From NCBI GenBank assembly GCA_016703535.1, contig JADJBV010000001.1, forward strand, positions 1,178,001-1,242,000: a DNA stretch of 64,000 nt. The letters run 5' to 3'. Shown one piece after another: positions 8,654 through 16,842 of the stretch (position 1 is its first letter; every line of letters starts with the position of its first letter). A program made the translations under genes and the position numbers. This DNA comes from Deltaproteobacteria bacterium (GTDB lineage: Bacteria > Myxococcota > Kuafuiibacteriia > Kuafuiibacteriales > Kuafuiibacteriaceae). The notes under the pieces were generated by a model. That model made no database searches. It was not told the DNA's origin and saw only the letters and a list, made by a program, of their open reading frames with translations.

Positions 8654-9393
8654 CGTCGATCTCCTTTGGGGGAGAGGCCCTCCAAGGCCTCCAGCACCTC
8701 GAGCATCTTTTCGCCGCCCTTTTGCACCAGCTCCGAGGCCCGCCGTTCGGCCTTGGCGGTGTCGCCTTTTTCGATCGCCTTGGCGATGGCCCGGTAGGCG
8801 GCCAAGTCCCGCAGCTCCTCGGCCAAGACCTGGGTCAACAGCTCGAAGATCTTCCCGTAGGTGCGGCCCAAGGTGTTGTAGGCCAGGCGATAGGCGACGT
8901 TGTCGCTGGCCTCGACCACCGCACTCCAGAACTCCATCGCCAGCCGCTGCAGCGTCGCCAGATCGTCGTCGGCGTTCTCCATGCGGAGCACGATCTGCAG
9001 GATGGCCTGCTTTTCCCGCTCGTCGGCCCGCAGAGCGGCCAACCGCGCCAGATCCGGGGCCAAGGCCGAACGCATCTCGATGACACTTTTGGCGACGTGG
9101 AGCCGCACCTCACCGTTCGGCTCGAAGAGCAACTCCGAGAGCAGATCCAAACCCCCACTCGCCAGGTAGTCCCGCACCAGGGTGTGGCCGCCGTGTTGGA
9201 CCTCCACCAGCTGGGCTTGCTCCAGGCGCTTGAGGGCCTCCCGGAGGGCACCTCGGTTGACGCCCAACATCTCGGAGAGGGTCCGCTCCGGCGGCAGGGC
9301 CGTGCCCGGGCCGAGTTGGCCGCTGACGATCTGGTCCCGCAGCTGCTCGAAGACCGAATCCGAGAGGGAACGCCGCCGCACCGGGGTCAACAT
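8650..9393 (-). CDS. FadR-subfamily GntR transcriptional regulator
   Basis: The 247-residue protein has an N-terminal winged helix of the GntR type (about 8-75, with LPPERTLSEMLGVNRGALRE as recognition region) and an all-helical FCD-like ligand domain (about 90-235). This architecture defines the FadR subfamily, whose ligands are usually acyl-CoAs or small organic acids. It is co-transcribed with the downstream lipid hydroxylase (4-base overlap). A perfect TGGTnnnACCA palindrome at 9433-9443, the known FadR-subfamily operator pattern, lies 40 bases upstream of its start. Autoregulation and control of the divergent acyltransferase gene are therefore likely. This is inference from operator position and family knowledge. 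Confidence 0.87.
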   Translation of the reverse strand: MLTPVRRRSLSDSVFEQLRDQIVSGQLGPGTALPPERTLSEMLGVNRGALREALKRLEQAQLVEVQHGGHTLVRDYLASGGLDLLSELLFEPNGEVRLHVAKSVIEMRSALAPDLARLAALRADEREKQAILQIVLRMENADDDLATLQRLAMEFWSAVVEASDNVAYRLAYNTLGRTYGKIFELLTQVLAEELRDLAAYRAIAKAIEKGDTAKAERRASELVQKGGEKMLEVLEALEGLSPKGDRR

Positions 9394-9432
9394 CGGGGCC
9401 CAGGCTAGAGGTGCTGAGGTCCAGTGGTCAAG

Positions 9433-9443
9433 TGGTCATACCA
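9433..9443. promoter_or_regulatory. predicted FadR/GntR operator
   Basis: TGGTCATACCA is a perfect 11-base palindrome that fits the FadR-subfamily consensus TnGTnnnACnA. It lies in the 86-base divergent region between the GntR regulator (start 9393) and the acyltransferase gene (start 9480), about 40 bases from each. A partial half-site (TGGTCA) precedes it at 9425-9430. Confidence 0.6.
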
Positions 9444-9479
9444 GTTTTCATGCCCGGCCACATTTGCTAAGGCCCCCTC

Positions 9480-10511
9480 GTGGATCTCCTAAGCGGCGAG
9501 CCGGCTCGGGCCCTCCTGGTCGACCCGGTCTTCGTGGCCCGTTGGCGGGCGCTCTGGGAGGAGGGGGGATCCGGGGTCTTTCGTTCGCCGTCCTTCGTGC
9601 AAGCCGCCATTTCGGCCGAGCCGAGTGAGCCGGTGGTGGTGACCGAATCCAAAGGCACCCAACTCCAGGGCTTGTGGGTCCTGGCGCCGCAAGGGCCCGG
9701 GGTGCTGGGGCCGCCAGGCGGGGCCGAAACGTTGCGCCAAGGTTGGCTGGCCTCACCCCTCGACGGTGGTTTTTTCATCGAGCGGGCGGTGCTGGCGCTG
9801 GTGCGGGCCGGGCTGGGGCCCGAGATCCGCCTGCACCGCTTGCCGCCGGGCTTGCCCCTCGACTGGGCCCGCTCCAGCCGGCAGGTCGGCCGGGTCTCTC
9901 GGGTCTCGACGCCGGCCGCCGCCTACGTGGGCCTCGACGCCGAACGGGCCAAAAAGCCGATCGACGACAAGTTGCACGCCCCCCAGCTGGCCGCCTGGAA
10001 GGCCTTGGGCAAGGTGTCCCTCGAGCTCAACCCCACCGACGCCGTCGAGTGGATCGGCGCCGCGGCCGAGTGGCACGACCAAAGGTGCCACGATCAAGGG
10101 TTGGAGCAGCGTTATCGAGCCGAGCCTCGGCGAATCGACCTCCTTCGACGGGTCGCGGGAGGGCCCCTCAACGTTCAGGTGTTGCGAGCAGGGGGACAAG
10201 TGGTGTCGGTCCAGGCCTTCTACGCCTACGGCAAGGAGGCACTTTTGGCCTTGGCGGCCGAACGCCCGACGCTGGAGCCGTTGGCGCCCGGGTTGATCCA
10301 CTGGCTGTTGCTCGAGCCGTGGTTGTTGTCCCAGGGCATCGTCGAGGTCGACGTCACCGCGGGTCCGAGTTGGTTGGGGCTGCTTTCGACGCGGCGGGCG
10401 GTGCTCGAGTCGGTGACCATCTACGGACGTCGTTGGGATCGGGTCCGGGGCGACGCTCAACAGGCCTTGGTGTCCCTGTCGCGCTGGGCCCTCACTCGGC
10501 TCGAAGGTTAA
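9480..10511 (+). CDS. FemAB/CelD-like GNAT-fold acyltransferase
   Basis: This 343-residue protein starts at GTG with a TAAGG ribosome binding site. It resembles the BcsL/CelD and FemAB-like acyltransferases: an N-terminal half starting DPVFVARWRALWEEGG and FRSPSFVQAA, and a C-terminal GNAT half with LLRRVAGG, NVQVLRAGGQVVSVQAFYAYG and LIHWLLLEPWLLSQGIVEVDV. Members transfer acyl or aminoacyl groups, often to envelope glycans or peptides. No signal peptide or membrane helix is visible. The stop is 3 bases before the CNNM transporter gene, so the genes are co-transcribed. The acceptor and donor are unknown. Confidence 0.6.
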   Translation: MDLLSGEPARALLVDPVFVARWRALWEEGGSGVFRSPSFVQAAISAEPSEPVVVTESKGTQLQGLWVLAPQGPGVLGPPGGAETLRQGWLASPLDGGFFIERAVLALVRAGLGPEIRLHRLPPGLPLDWARSSRQVGRVSRVSTPAAAYVGLDAERAKKPIDDKLHAPQLAAWKALGKVSLELNPTDAVEWIGAAAEWHDQRCHDQGLEQRYRAEPRRIDLLRRVAGGPLNVQVLRAGGQVVSVQAFYAYGKEALLALAAERPTLEPLAPGLIHWLLLEPWLLSQGIVEVDVTAGPSWLGLLSTRRAVLESVTIYGRRWDRVRGDAQQALVSLSRWALTRLEG

Positions 10512-10514
10512 GCA

Positions 10515-11831
10515 ATGTTCGCCGAGCTGTTGATCATCTTGGCGTTGATCATGGCCAACGGCTTGTTCGCCGGCGCGGAGATCGCGATCGTTTCGGTGCG
10601 GCGCACCCGGGTCGAAGAGCTGCGGGCCACCGGCTCGACCTCGGCCGAGGCGGTGCTCCAGCTGCAGCAACAACCCGAGCGATTTTTGGCCACGGTGCAG
10701 ATCGGCATCACCGTGGTCAGCGCCAGCGCGGCGGCCTTCGGTGGCGCCTCCTTGGAGGAGCGCCTGGTCCCGTGGTTCCAAGCGATCCCGTTGTTGGCCC
10801 CTTATGCTCGGCAGCTGACCTTAACCGTGGTGGTGGCGGGCGTGTCCTTCGCCTCCATCGTCCTCGGGGAGTTGGTGCCCAAGTCCTTGGCGTTGCGTTC
10901 GGCCGAACGGTACGCGTTGTTGCTCGGCCGTCCCCTGGTGCTTTTGTCGTCGATGGCCCGCCCGGCGGTGTGGCTCTTGACCGCGGTCTCCAACCTGTTG
11001 CTTCGGCCCTTCGGTGATCGCACCAACTTCACCGAAACCCGGCACTCGGCGGAGGAGCTGCAACTTTTGGTGCAAGAGGCGGCTCGAGACGGCACCGTCC
11101 ACCCCGAGGCCGGGGTCATCGCCTCTCGGGCCCTCGACTTCGCGGACCTGAGCGTGGCCGACGTGATGGTGCCTCGGGGCCGGGTGGTGATGTTGTCCCG
11201 TCGGGCCAACGATCTCGAGATCCGGACGGTCTTGCTCGAACACCCGCACACCCGGATCCCCATCTGGGAGGGGCGGGAGGACAACGTCTGCGGCTACATC
11301 AACGCCAAGGATGTGTTGGCCTTGGCCTGGGGCGAAAAGTTGATCGTGCTCGAGGACCTGCTGCGGCCGCCGTATTTTGCGCCCGAGGTCCAGCCGGCGG
11401 TCGAGCTGCTCAAGGACATGCGGCGCCAGCGGGTGCCGATGGCGATCATCGTCGACGAACAAGGGGGCATGGCCGGCATCGTCACCTTCGAAGATCTGGT
11501 GGAGGAGTTGGTCGGCGAGATTTTCAGCGAACACGCCAACGCCGACGAGCTGTACCAACGGGAGTCGGACGGCGCGGTCCGGGCCAACGGTGCGGCGCCG
11601 ATCCGCGATCTGAACCGCAACTTTGGGCTGGTCTTGCCCGAGGATGAGGGCTTCTCGACGATCGCCGGCTTGTGCCTGGCCCGGACCGGCCGGATCCCCG
11701 CGGCGGGGGATCAGATCGAGCTGGAGGGTTACCGACTGGAGATCGTCGAGGCTTCACCGCGACGGGTGCGGACGATTCGAATCGTGCCGGTCCAGGCCGT
11801 GGAAAGTGACCCGGAGCGCAGCCTGGGTTAG
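10515..11831 (+). CDS. CNNM/CorC (hemolysin C) family transporter
   Basis: The 438-residue product has the full architecture of bacterial CNNM proteins. Residues 1-190 form the CNNM transmembrane domain, opening with the family-typical LIMANGLFAGAEIAIVSVRR. Residues 210-335 are a CBS pair (ADVMVPRG, HTRIPIWEG, VPMAIIVDEQGGMAGIVTFED). Residues 350-430 are a CorC/HlyC domain. The family exports Mg2+ or related divalent ions, with the CBS pair sensing adenine nucleotide-Mg. It lies 3 bases after the acyltransferase gene and 9 bases before the acyl-CoA dehydrogenase gene. Confidence 0.9.
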   Translation: MFAELLIILALIMANGLFAGAEIAIVSVRRTRVEELRATGSTSAEAVLQLQQQPERFLATVQIGITVVSASAAAFGGASLEERLVPWFQAIPLLAPYARQLTLTVVVAGVSFASIVLGELVPKSLALRSAERYALLLGRPLVLLSSMARPAVWLLTAVSNLLLRPFGDRTNFTETRHSAEELQLLVQEAARDGTVHPEAGVIASRALDFADLSVADVMVPRGRVVMLSRRANDLEIRTVLLEHPHTRIPIWEGREDNVCGYINAKDVLALAWGEKLIVLEDLLRPPYFAPEVQPAVELLKDMRRQRVPMAIIVDEQGGMAGIVTFEDLVEELVGEIFSEHANADELYQRESDGAVRANGAAPIRDLNRNFGLVLPEDEGFSTIAGLCLARTGRIPAAGDQIELEGYRLEIVEASPRRVRTIRIVPVQAVESDPERSLG

Positions 11832-11840
11832 GCCGTCGGC

Positions 11841-13637
11841 ATGGCTTCGAACCCCTTGGTGTCAGATCGGGACGTCCAGTTTTTGTTGGAGGAGGTGCTG
11901 GATCTGGGGCGCCTCTTGCGCCTGCCGGCCTTCGCCGATCACAACCAAGAGACCATCGAGCTGTACCTGGCGTCGTGCCGGCGCCTGGCCCGGGAGGTCC
12001 TCTTCCCCGCCTACAAGCCCATGGACGAAGAGCCTTCCTATTTGGAGGAGGACGGCGCGGTGCGGGCCCACCCGCTGATGCACGTCATGTATCCGAGCCT
12101 GGTGGGGCTCGGGCTGATCAGCGCCACCCGGCCCGCCGAGGTCGGCGGCCAAGCTTTGCCCCAAACCATCGGCCTGCTGGCCAGCGTCTACTTGATGGCC
12201 GCCAACCTGTCGGCCACCGGTTATTTGGGCCTGACCTCTGGGGCGGCGCGGCTGATCGAAAGCTTCGGCACCGACACCCTCAAGGAGCGTTTCCTCCCCA
12301 AGATGTACGGCGGCGAGTGGACCGGCACCATGGCCCTCACCGAACCCCAGGCGGGCAGCAGCCTGACCGACGTCAAGACGCGGGCCACCCCCGCCGGGGG
12401 CTACTACCTGATCGAAGGCTCCAAGGTCTTCATCAGCGGCGGCGATCACGATCTGGTGCCCAACATCGTGCACCTGACCCTGGCCCGGATCGACGGCGCG
12501 CCCCTCGGGATCAAGGGCGTTTCGCTCTTCGCCATCCCCAAACGCCGGGAAGAAGGGGCTCGGCTCGTCGACAACGACGTGATCACCGCTGGGGTGTTCA
12601 AGAAGGTCGGCTGGCGCGGCATCCCCAGCGTGGCCCTCAACTTCGGAGAACGCGGAGACTGCCGCGGTTGGTTGGTCGGTGAACCTCATCAGGGCATCAA
12701 ATGTATGTTCCAGATGATGAACGAAGCCCGGCTGATGGTCGGCGCCAACGCCGTCGCCACCGCCTCGGTCGCTTATCACCAGTCGGTGGCCTACGCGACG
12801 GAACGCCCCCAAGGCCGGCCCTTCACCAGCAAGGACCCCGCCGCGCCCCAGGTGCCGATCATCGAACACGCTGACGTGCGCCGGATGTTGTTGCGCCAAA
12901 AGGCGATCGTCGAAGGGGGCCTCGGGCTCTTGGCCCAAACCGCCTACTTCGCCGACGTCGCCGAACACGAAACGGACGCGGAGACCCGAAAGCGGGCCCG
13001 CCTGTTGCTCGATCTGTTGACGCCGATCGCCAAAAGTTTCCCGGCCGAGGCAGGGCAGGAGTCCAACTCTCTTTCGGTCCAGATCCACGGCGGCTACGGC
13101 TACACCAGCGAGTTTTATCCCGAGGCCTGGTGGCGCGATCAACGCTTGAACGCGATCCACGAAGGCACCACCGGCATTCAGGGCTTCGATCTGTTGGGCC
13201 GTAAGGTGGTGGCCGAAGAGGGCGCCGCCTTCTTGTTCCTCAACGAGGAGATCGGTCGGGCCTTGTCGGCGGCCCGCAGCGCCGGTGTGGATCCCACCTG
13301 GGGCGACGCGGTCGCCAAAGCCTTGGAAGAGATCGGACGCCTGACCTTACACCTCGGCGGGCTCGGGCTTTCGGGCCAGGTGGAGTCGATGATGGCCCAC
13401 AGCCACGACTACCTGAACGCCATGTCACTTTTGGTGGTCTCTTGGATCTGGCTGCAGCAGGCGACCGCGGCCCACAAGGGCCTCAAGGAGCGGCCCGAAC
13501 ACGCCGACTTCTACCGGGGCAAGCTCCAGGCCGCCCAATACTGGATCCGCACCGAACTCCCGAAGGTGAACCACTTGGTCCGGCTGGCCGAAGAGGTCGA
13601 GGCTTCCTACCTGGAGATGCGGCCCGAGTGGTTTTGA
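11841..13637 (+). CDS. acyl-CoA dehydrogenase
   Basis: The 598-residue flavoenzyme belongs to the larger class of acyl-CoA dehydrogenases that carry an extra N-terminal segment and C-terminal extension. Residues 40-160 are the helical N-terminal domain. The FAD/substrate beta domain includes MALTEPQAGSSLTDVKT and GSKVFISGGDHD at about 160-280. The C-terminal helical domain contains IHGGYGYTSEF and the predicted catalytic base E441 in HEGTTGIQGFDLLGRK. It introduces a 2,3-double bond into an acyl-CoA; chain-length specificity is not visible. It follows the CNNM gene by 9 bases. Confidence 0.9.
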   Translation: MASNPLVSDRDVQFLLEEVLDLGRLLRLPAFADHNQETIELYLASCRRLAREVLFPAYKPMDEEPSYLEEDGAVRAHPLMHVMYPSLVGLGLISATRPAEVGGQALPQTIGLLASVYLMAANLSATGYLGLTSGAARLIESFGTDTLKERFLPKMYGGEWTGTMALTEPQAGSSLTDVKTRATPAGGYYLIEGSKVFISGGDHDLVPNIVHLTLARIDGAPLGIKGVSLFAIPKRREEGARLVDNDVITAGVFKKVGWRGIPSVALNFGERGDCRGWLVGEPHQGIKCMFQMMNEARLMVGANAVATASVAYHQSVAYATERPQGRPFTSKDPAAPQVPIIEHADVRRMLLRQKAIVEGGLGLLAQTAYFADVAEHETDAETRKRARLLLDLLTPIAKSFPAEAGQESNSLSVQIHGGYGYTSEFYPEAWWRDQRLNAIHEGTTGIQGFDLLGRKVVAEEGAAFLFLNEEIGRALSAARSAGVDPTWGDAVAKALEEIGRLTLHLGGLGLSGQVESMMAHSHDYLNAMSLLVVSWIWLQQATAAHKGLKERPEHADFYRGKLQAAQYWIRTELPKVNHLVRLAEEVEASYLEMRPEWF

Positions 13638-13652
13638 GCCCAGGGCCAGGGC

Positions 13653-14459
13653 CTATTTTTTGGCCATCGCCGGCAAGCCCCGGTGGTCCTCGTGATCCGA
13701 GTCGTCCCGGGTCCGCAGGCCGGTCAAGAAGTCGAAGGCCGCGAGCACGGTCAACACGCCACAGGGCAACAACATCGCGATCTGGCCGAAGTGGATGAAC
13801 AGCTGAGGGCCGATCACCGCGCCGCTGGCGAAAGAGGCGAAGATCGAGGTGTGGAGGCGCAGGCGCTTCCACTCCGGATCGGCCAAAAAGAGGCTGACCA
13901 GTTCGCCCGCCCGAAACACCGATCTTTCGCGGAGCCGATCGCGCATCCAGACCACCGCCCGCACCGACTCGATCCCCAGATCGGTGACGATGCCGGTCAG
14001 GTGGGTGGTCCGCACCACCGCCCCCGAGATCCGGGTGACCAGGGCGTTCTGCAGGCCCATCGAGAAGCAGAGGAGGGCCGAAAGTTGGAGGGCCCGGGAC
14101 TCGCTGAGGTGGCCGTGGGCGCCCCAGGCGTAGACCAACAAGGCGGCGGCCTCGACCAGAAGGGGCACGGTGTAGCGGGCCCTTAGGACCCGTTTGGCCC
14201 GTTCGATCAGCGCGGTGGCGGTGAAGGCGCCCAAAAAGAAGAGGACCACCAACAACACCGCCGCTTGGGCTTGGCTCGGTTGATCTTGGGCCAAAGCATC
14301 GCCGAAGCGCGCCACCTGACCGGTCACGTGGGAGGTGTAGCTGCCGACCACCAAAAAGCCGCTGGCGTTGACCGCGCCGGCGACGCCGGGCAGGGCCACG
14401 GCCAACATCAAGCGTTCGGCCAAGAGCCGTTGCTTTTCATCGATGTGGCCGAAGCTCAT
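13653..14459 (-). CDS. YoaK/DUF1275 family membrane protein
   Basis: This 268-residue protein has six or so hydrophobic helices and the signature of the YoaK (DUF1275) family, MGLQNALVTRISGAVVRTTH, followed by TGIVTDLG. The opening VNASGFLVVGSYTSHVTGQV is also typical. The family is widespread, with no firmly established function. The gene converges on the acyl-CoA dehydrogenase gene with 15 bases between the stops. Confidence 0.85.
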   Translation of the reverse strand: MSFGHIDEKQRLLAERLMLAVALPGVAGAVNASGFLVVGSYTSHVTGQVARFGDALAQDQPSQAQAAVLLVVLFFLGAFTATALIERAKRVLRARYTVPLLVEAAALLVYAWGAHGHLSESRALQLSALLCFSMGLQNALVTRISGAVVRTTHLTGIVTDLGIESVRAVVWMRDRLRERSVFRAGELVSLFLADPEWKRLRLHTSIFASFASGAVIGPQLFIHFGQIAMLLPCGVLTVLAAFDFLTGLRTRDDSDHEDHRGLPAMAKK

Positions 14460-14577
14460 CGCCTTCCTCGGGATCGTAACACGCAGCCCACAAAAGGCAC
14501 GGAGGACGTGCCCGCCATCCCTTCAAGTCGGCCAGCCGGAGCGATCGAGGAGGGCTACGAAATGGAAACGCTCCAAC

Positions 14578-15891
14578 TCAAAATTGGATCGCCGAGCCCA
14601 GATGGAAGGTCAACTCGTGGATCGCCAACTGGCTGACCACAAAGGAGAAGGGCGGGTCGACCTGGCCGTAGGAGTAGACCTCCAGGCCCAAAAAATCGCC
14701 CCTCCCGTAAGCGTAACGTCCGGCCAAGGTGGTGGCGAAAGTCAGGGGAAGATCGCCCCGTTCACCTTTCAACACCAAGGAGGACTTCCAGGTCAGCCCC
14801 GCGGTCACCCCGTAGAGATCGACGGTCCCTTCCCCAAAAGATCGGGGCGGCGGGTCGGCGTTCCGATCGCTGAACACCCCGGCGCCGATCGCCACGAGCT
14901 CATTCAAGTTGTACCGGCCGCCGATTCGAAAGTTGTAGACCGGCAGCCGCGAGACGTTGAGCTCGGGGCGATCGAGGCGGGTCTGGTAGTCGACGTCGAT
15001 GGCCACAAAAGAACCGTCGGCTTGCCAGGCGATCCCGCCCCGAACTCGGTAGGGCGCGAAGGCGGCGAAGCGCGGTTCGGCGCGTTCCGGCACCGCCGCG
15101 AAGAAGCCGCCTTCGTTGCCCACCAAGGAGGAGGCCAGTTGGGTGCTGCCGAAGCTGCTCTCCAAAACTACCCCTTGCGAAAGGACGGTCAGGCCCACCG
15201 CCAGGTGATCGGTCACGTCCCACTGCACGCCGCCCGAGACCCGCAGGCCGATCCGAGAGGAGTTGGCGACCAAGGACTCGCTGCGAAAGGCGGTGGCGCT
15301 TTCGGCGCTGACCAAACCTCCGCCGAACAAGGTCGAGCCCGCGGCGCTTTCGTACACCGCAAACACGGTGGCCCCGACCCGCAGCCGGGGGTCTGGCGCC
15401 CAGCCGATGCCCAAGCCGGCGTGGTAGAGGTTGGAGCGGCGCGACAAGGCGAGGAGCCAAGCGGTGTCCCCGGTGGGCGAGGGCACCAAGAGGTTGGCCC
15501 GGAGCGAAAGGTCGGAGGCCTTGGTCACGAAGATGCCAAGCCCCGCTGATAGGTTGGTGCTCAGGTTGCGGACGAAGGTCACCGCCGCCGGCGCCACCAC
15601 GTATTCTGGGACCGACTCGGTGTCGGCGATCAGATCGCCGGAGGTCAACACCCCCGGCGCCCGGTAGACCCGGACCACAAAGGCGTTGGCGCTGACGTCC
15701 AGCTTGTCGGAGTCGGCCAAGGCCAACCCGGCGGGGTTGTACCAGATGCCGCTGCCGTCTCGGACTACGGCGGTGACCGCACCGGCCGAAAGCGCCGCGT
15801 CGTTGCCTTGGATGATCTCGTCGTCGTTGCCCGCTCGGGCGTTGGTCGCGAGGAAAAGCGCCAGCGACCCGAACAAGCCAAACCAACGCAT
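14578..15891 (-). CDS. FadL/OmpP1-like outer membrane beta-barrel protein
   Basis: The 437-residue product starts at the ATG at 15891; an in-frame TTG lies one codon upstream. It has a signal peptide ending near NARA-G. The mature N-terminus, with GNDAALSAGAVTAVVRD and IWYNPAGLA, matches the FadL/OmpP1 family, in which this hatch segment plugs the barrel. Alternating strands follow to the end (LEVYSYGQV, LTFHLGSAIQF), closing with an aromatic residue as outer membrane barrels do. Family members import hydrophobic compounds such as fatty acids. It lies next to a lipoprotein FKBP gene with 6 bases between, so the chaperone may assist its folding; this is inference. Confidence 0.75.
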   Translation of the reverse strand: MRWFGLFGSLALFLATNARAGNDDEIIQGNDAALSAGAVTAVVRDGSGIWYNPAGLALADSDKLDVSANAFVVRVYRAPGVLTSGDLIADTESVPEYVVAPAAVTFVRNLSTNLSAGLGIFVTKASDLSLRANLLVPSPTGDTAWLLALSRRSNLYHAGLGIGWAPDPRLRVGATVFAVYESAAGSTLFGGGLVSAESATAFRSESLVANSSRIGLRVSGGVQWDVTDHLAVGLTVLSQGVVLESSFGSTQLASSLVGNEGGFFAAVPERAEPRFAAFAPYRVRGGIAWQADGSFVAIDVDYQTRLDRPELNVSRLPVYNFRIGGRYNLNELVAIGAGVFSDRNADPPPRSFGEGTVDLYGVTAGLTWKSSLVLKGERGDLPLTFATTLAGRYAYGRGDFLGLEVYSYGQVDPPFSFVVSQLAIHELTFHLGSAIQF

Positions 15892-15900
15892 CAAGTCGGC

Positions 15901-16797
15901 CTACTGGGCGGCGTTCTGGAAGGTCTGCAGCTCGACGTCGAAGACCAACATGCCCGCGGGTGCACCGGGGCGCCCTTCGTAGGCCAGGTTCTGGGGGATC
16001 CAGAAGCGGGTCTTTTCACCGGTGACCATCAGCTGCAGGCCTTCGGTCCAGCCGGCGATCACCCCGTTGAGGGGGAAGGTTGCGGTTTGGCCCCGCACCA
16101 CCGAGCTGTCGAACATCTTCCCGTCGGTGGTCCAGCCCGTGTAGTGCACGGTCACGTTGCTGGTGGCCTTGGGGTGTTCTTTGCCGGTGCCTTTGGTGAG
16201 GACCTTGTAGGCCAGGCCCGACTTGGTCTTTTTGGCGTCCTTCGGCGGCGCCGCCACGTCTTCGGGCGCGGCGATGGGCTTCGGCCCGGCGACGACGCTG
16301 AGCAACTCCACGTCGAAGACCAACATGCCGGCCGGGGCCCCGGGGCGGCCCTGGTAGGCCAACTCTTGCGGGATCCAGAAGCGGCGTTTTTCGCCGACCT
16401 TCATCAGCTGCACGCCTTCGGTCCAGCCGCGGATCACGCCCTTGAGCGGGAAGCGGGTCGGCTTGCCGCGCTTGACCGAGCTGTCGAACATTTTTCCGTC
16501 GGTGGTCCAGCCGGTGTAGTGGACCTCGACCGTATCCTGCTCTTCCGGTTTTTGATCGCTGGTGCCGGCCTGGAGCAACTTCGAGGCGAGGCCCGAGGCG
16601 GTCTTTTCGGCGTCGGCCGGGGGGGCAGCGACGTCGGGCGGGGCCGGGATGTCGGCGGGCGCCGGCGGCGGCGTGGCGGGGGCTGAAGCGGCGGCCGGCG
16701 GAGGAGCGGCGGGCTTGGGCGCCTCGGCCGGCGGGTTGTTGCACGCGAAGAGGAGGAGCGGGAGGACCAGACTCCGGCCCCGGGTAGCGATGTTCAT
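15901..16797 (-). CDS. lipoprotein with two FKBP-type peptidyl-prolyl isomerase domains
   Basis: The 298-residue protein has a lipobox (LLLFACNN), so it is predicted to be a lipid-anchored envelope protein. A Pro/Ala-rich linker (about 20-55) leads to two tandem FKBP domains. Both repeat the same elements: VHYTGWTTDGKMFDSSV, then VIxGWTEGxQLM, and FWIPQxLAYxGRPGAPAGML. These enzymes accelerate proline isomerisation during folding in the periplasm. The two domains are very alike, pointing to an internal duplication. The gene lies 9 bases upstream of the FadL-like barrel gene on the same strand. Confidence 0.93.
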   Translation of the reverse strand: MNIATRGRSLVLPLLLFACNNPPAEAPKPAAPPPAAASAPATPPPAPADIPAPPDVAAPPADAEKTASGLASKLLQAGTSDQKPEEQDTVEVHYTGWTTDGKMFDSSVKRGKPTRFPLKGVIRGWTEGVQLMKVGEKRRFWIPQELAYQGRPGAPAGMLVFDVELLSVVAGPKPIAAPEDVAAPPKDAKKTKSGLAYKVLTKGTGKEHPKATSNVTVHYTGWTTDGKMFDSSVVRGQTATFPLNGVIAGWTEGLQLMVTGEKTRFWIPQNLAYEGRPGAPAGMLVFDVELQTFQNAAQ

Positions 16798-16842
16798 GGC
16801 GCGGCAGGCTAGCCGGCGTCTGGCCCGAAGTCGACGGCCGTT

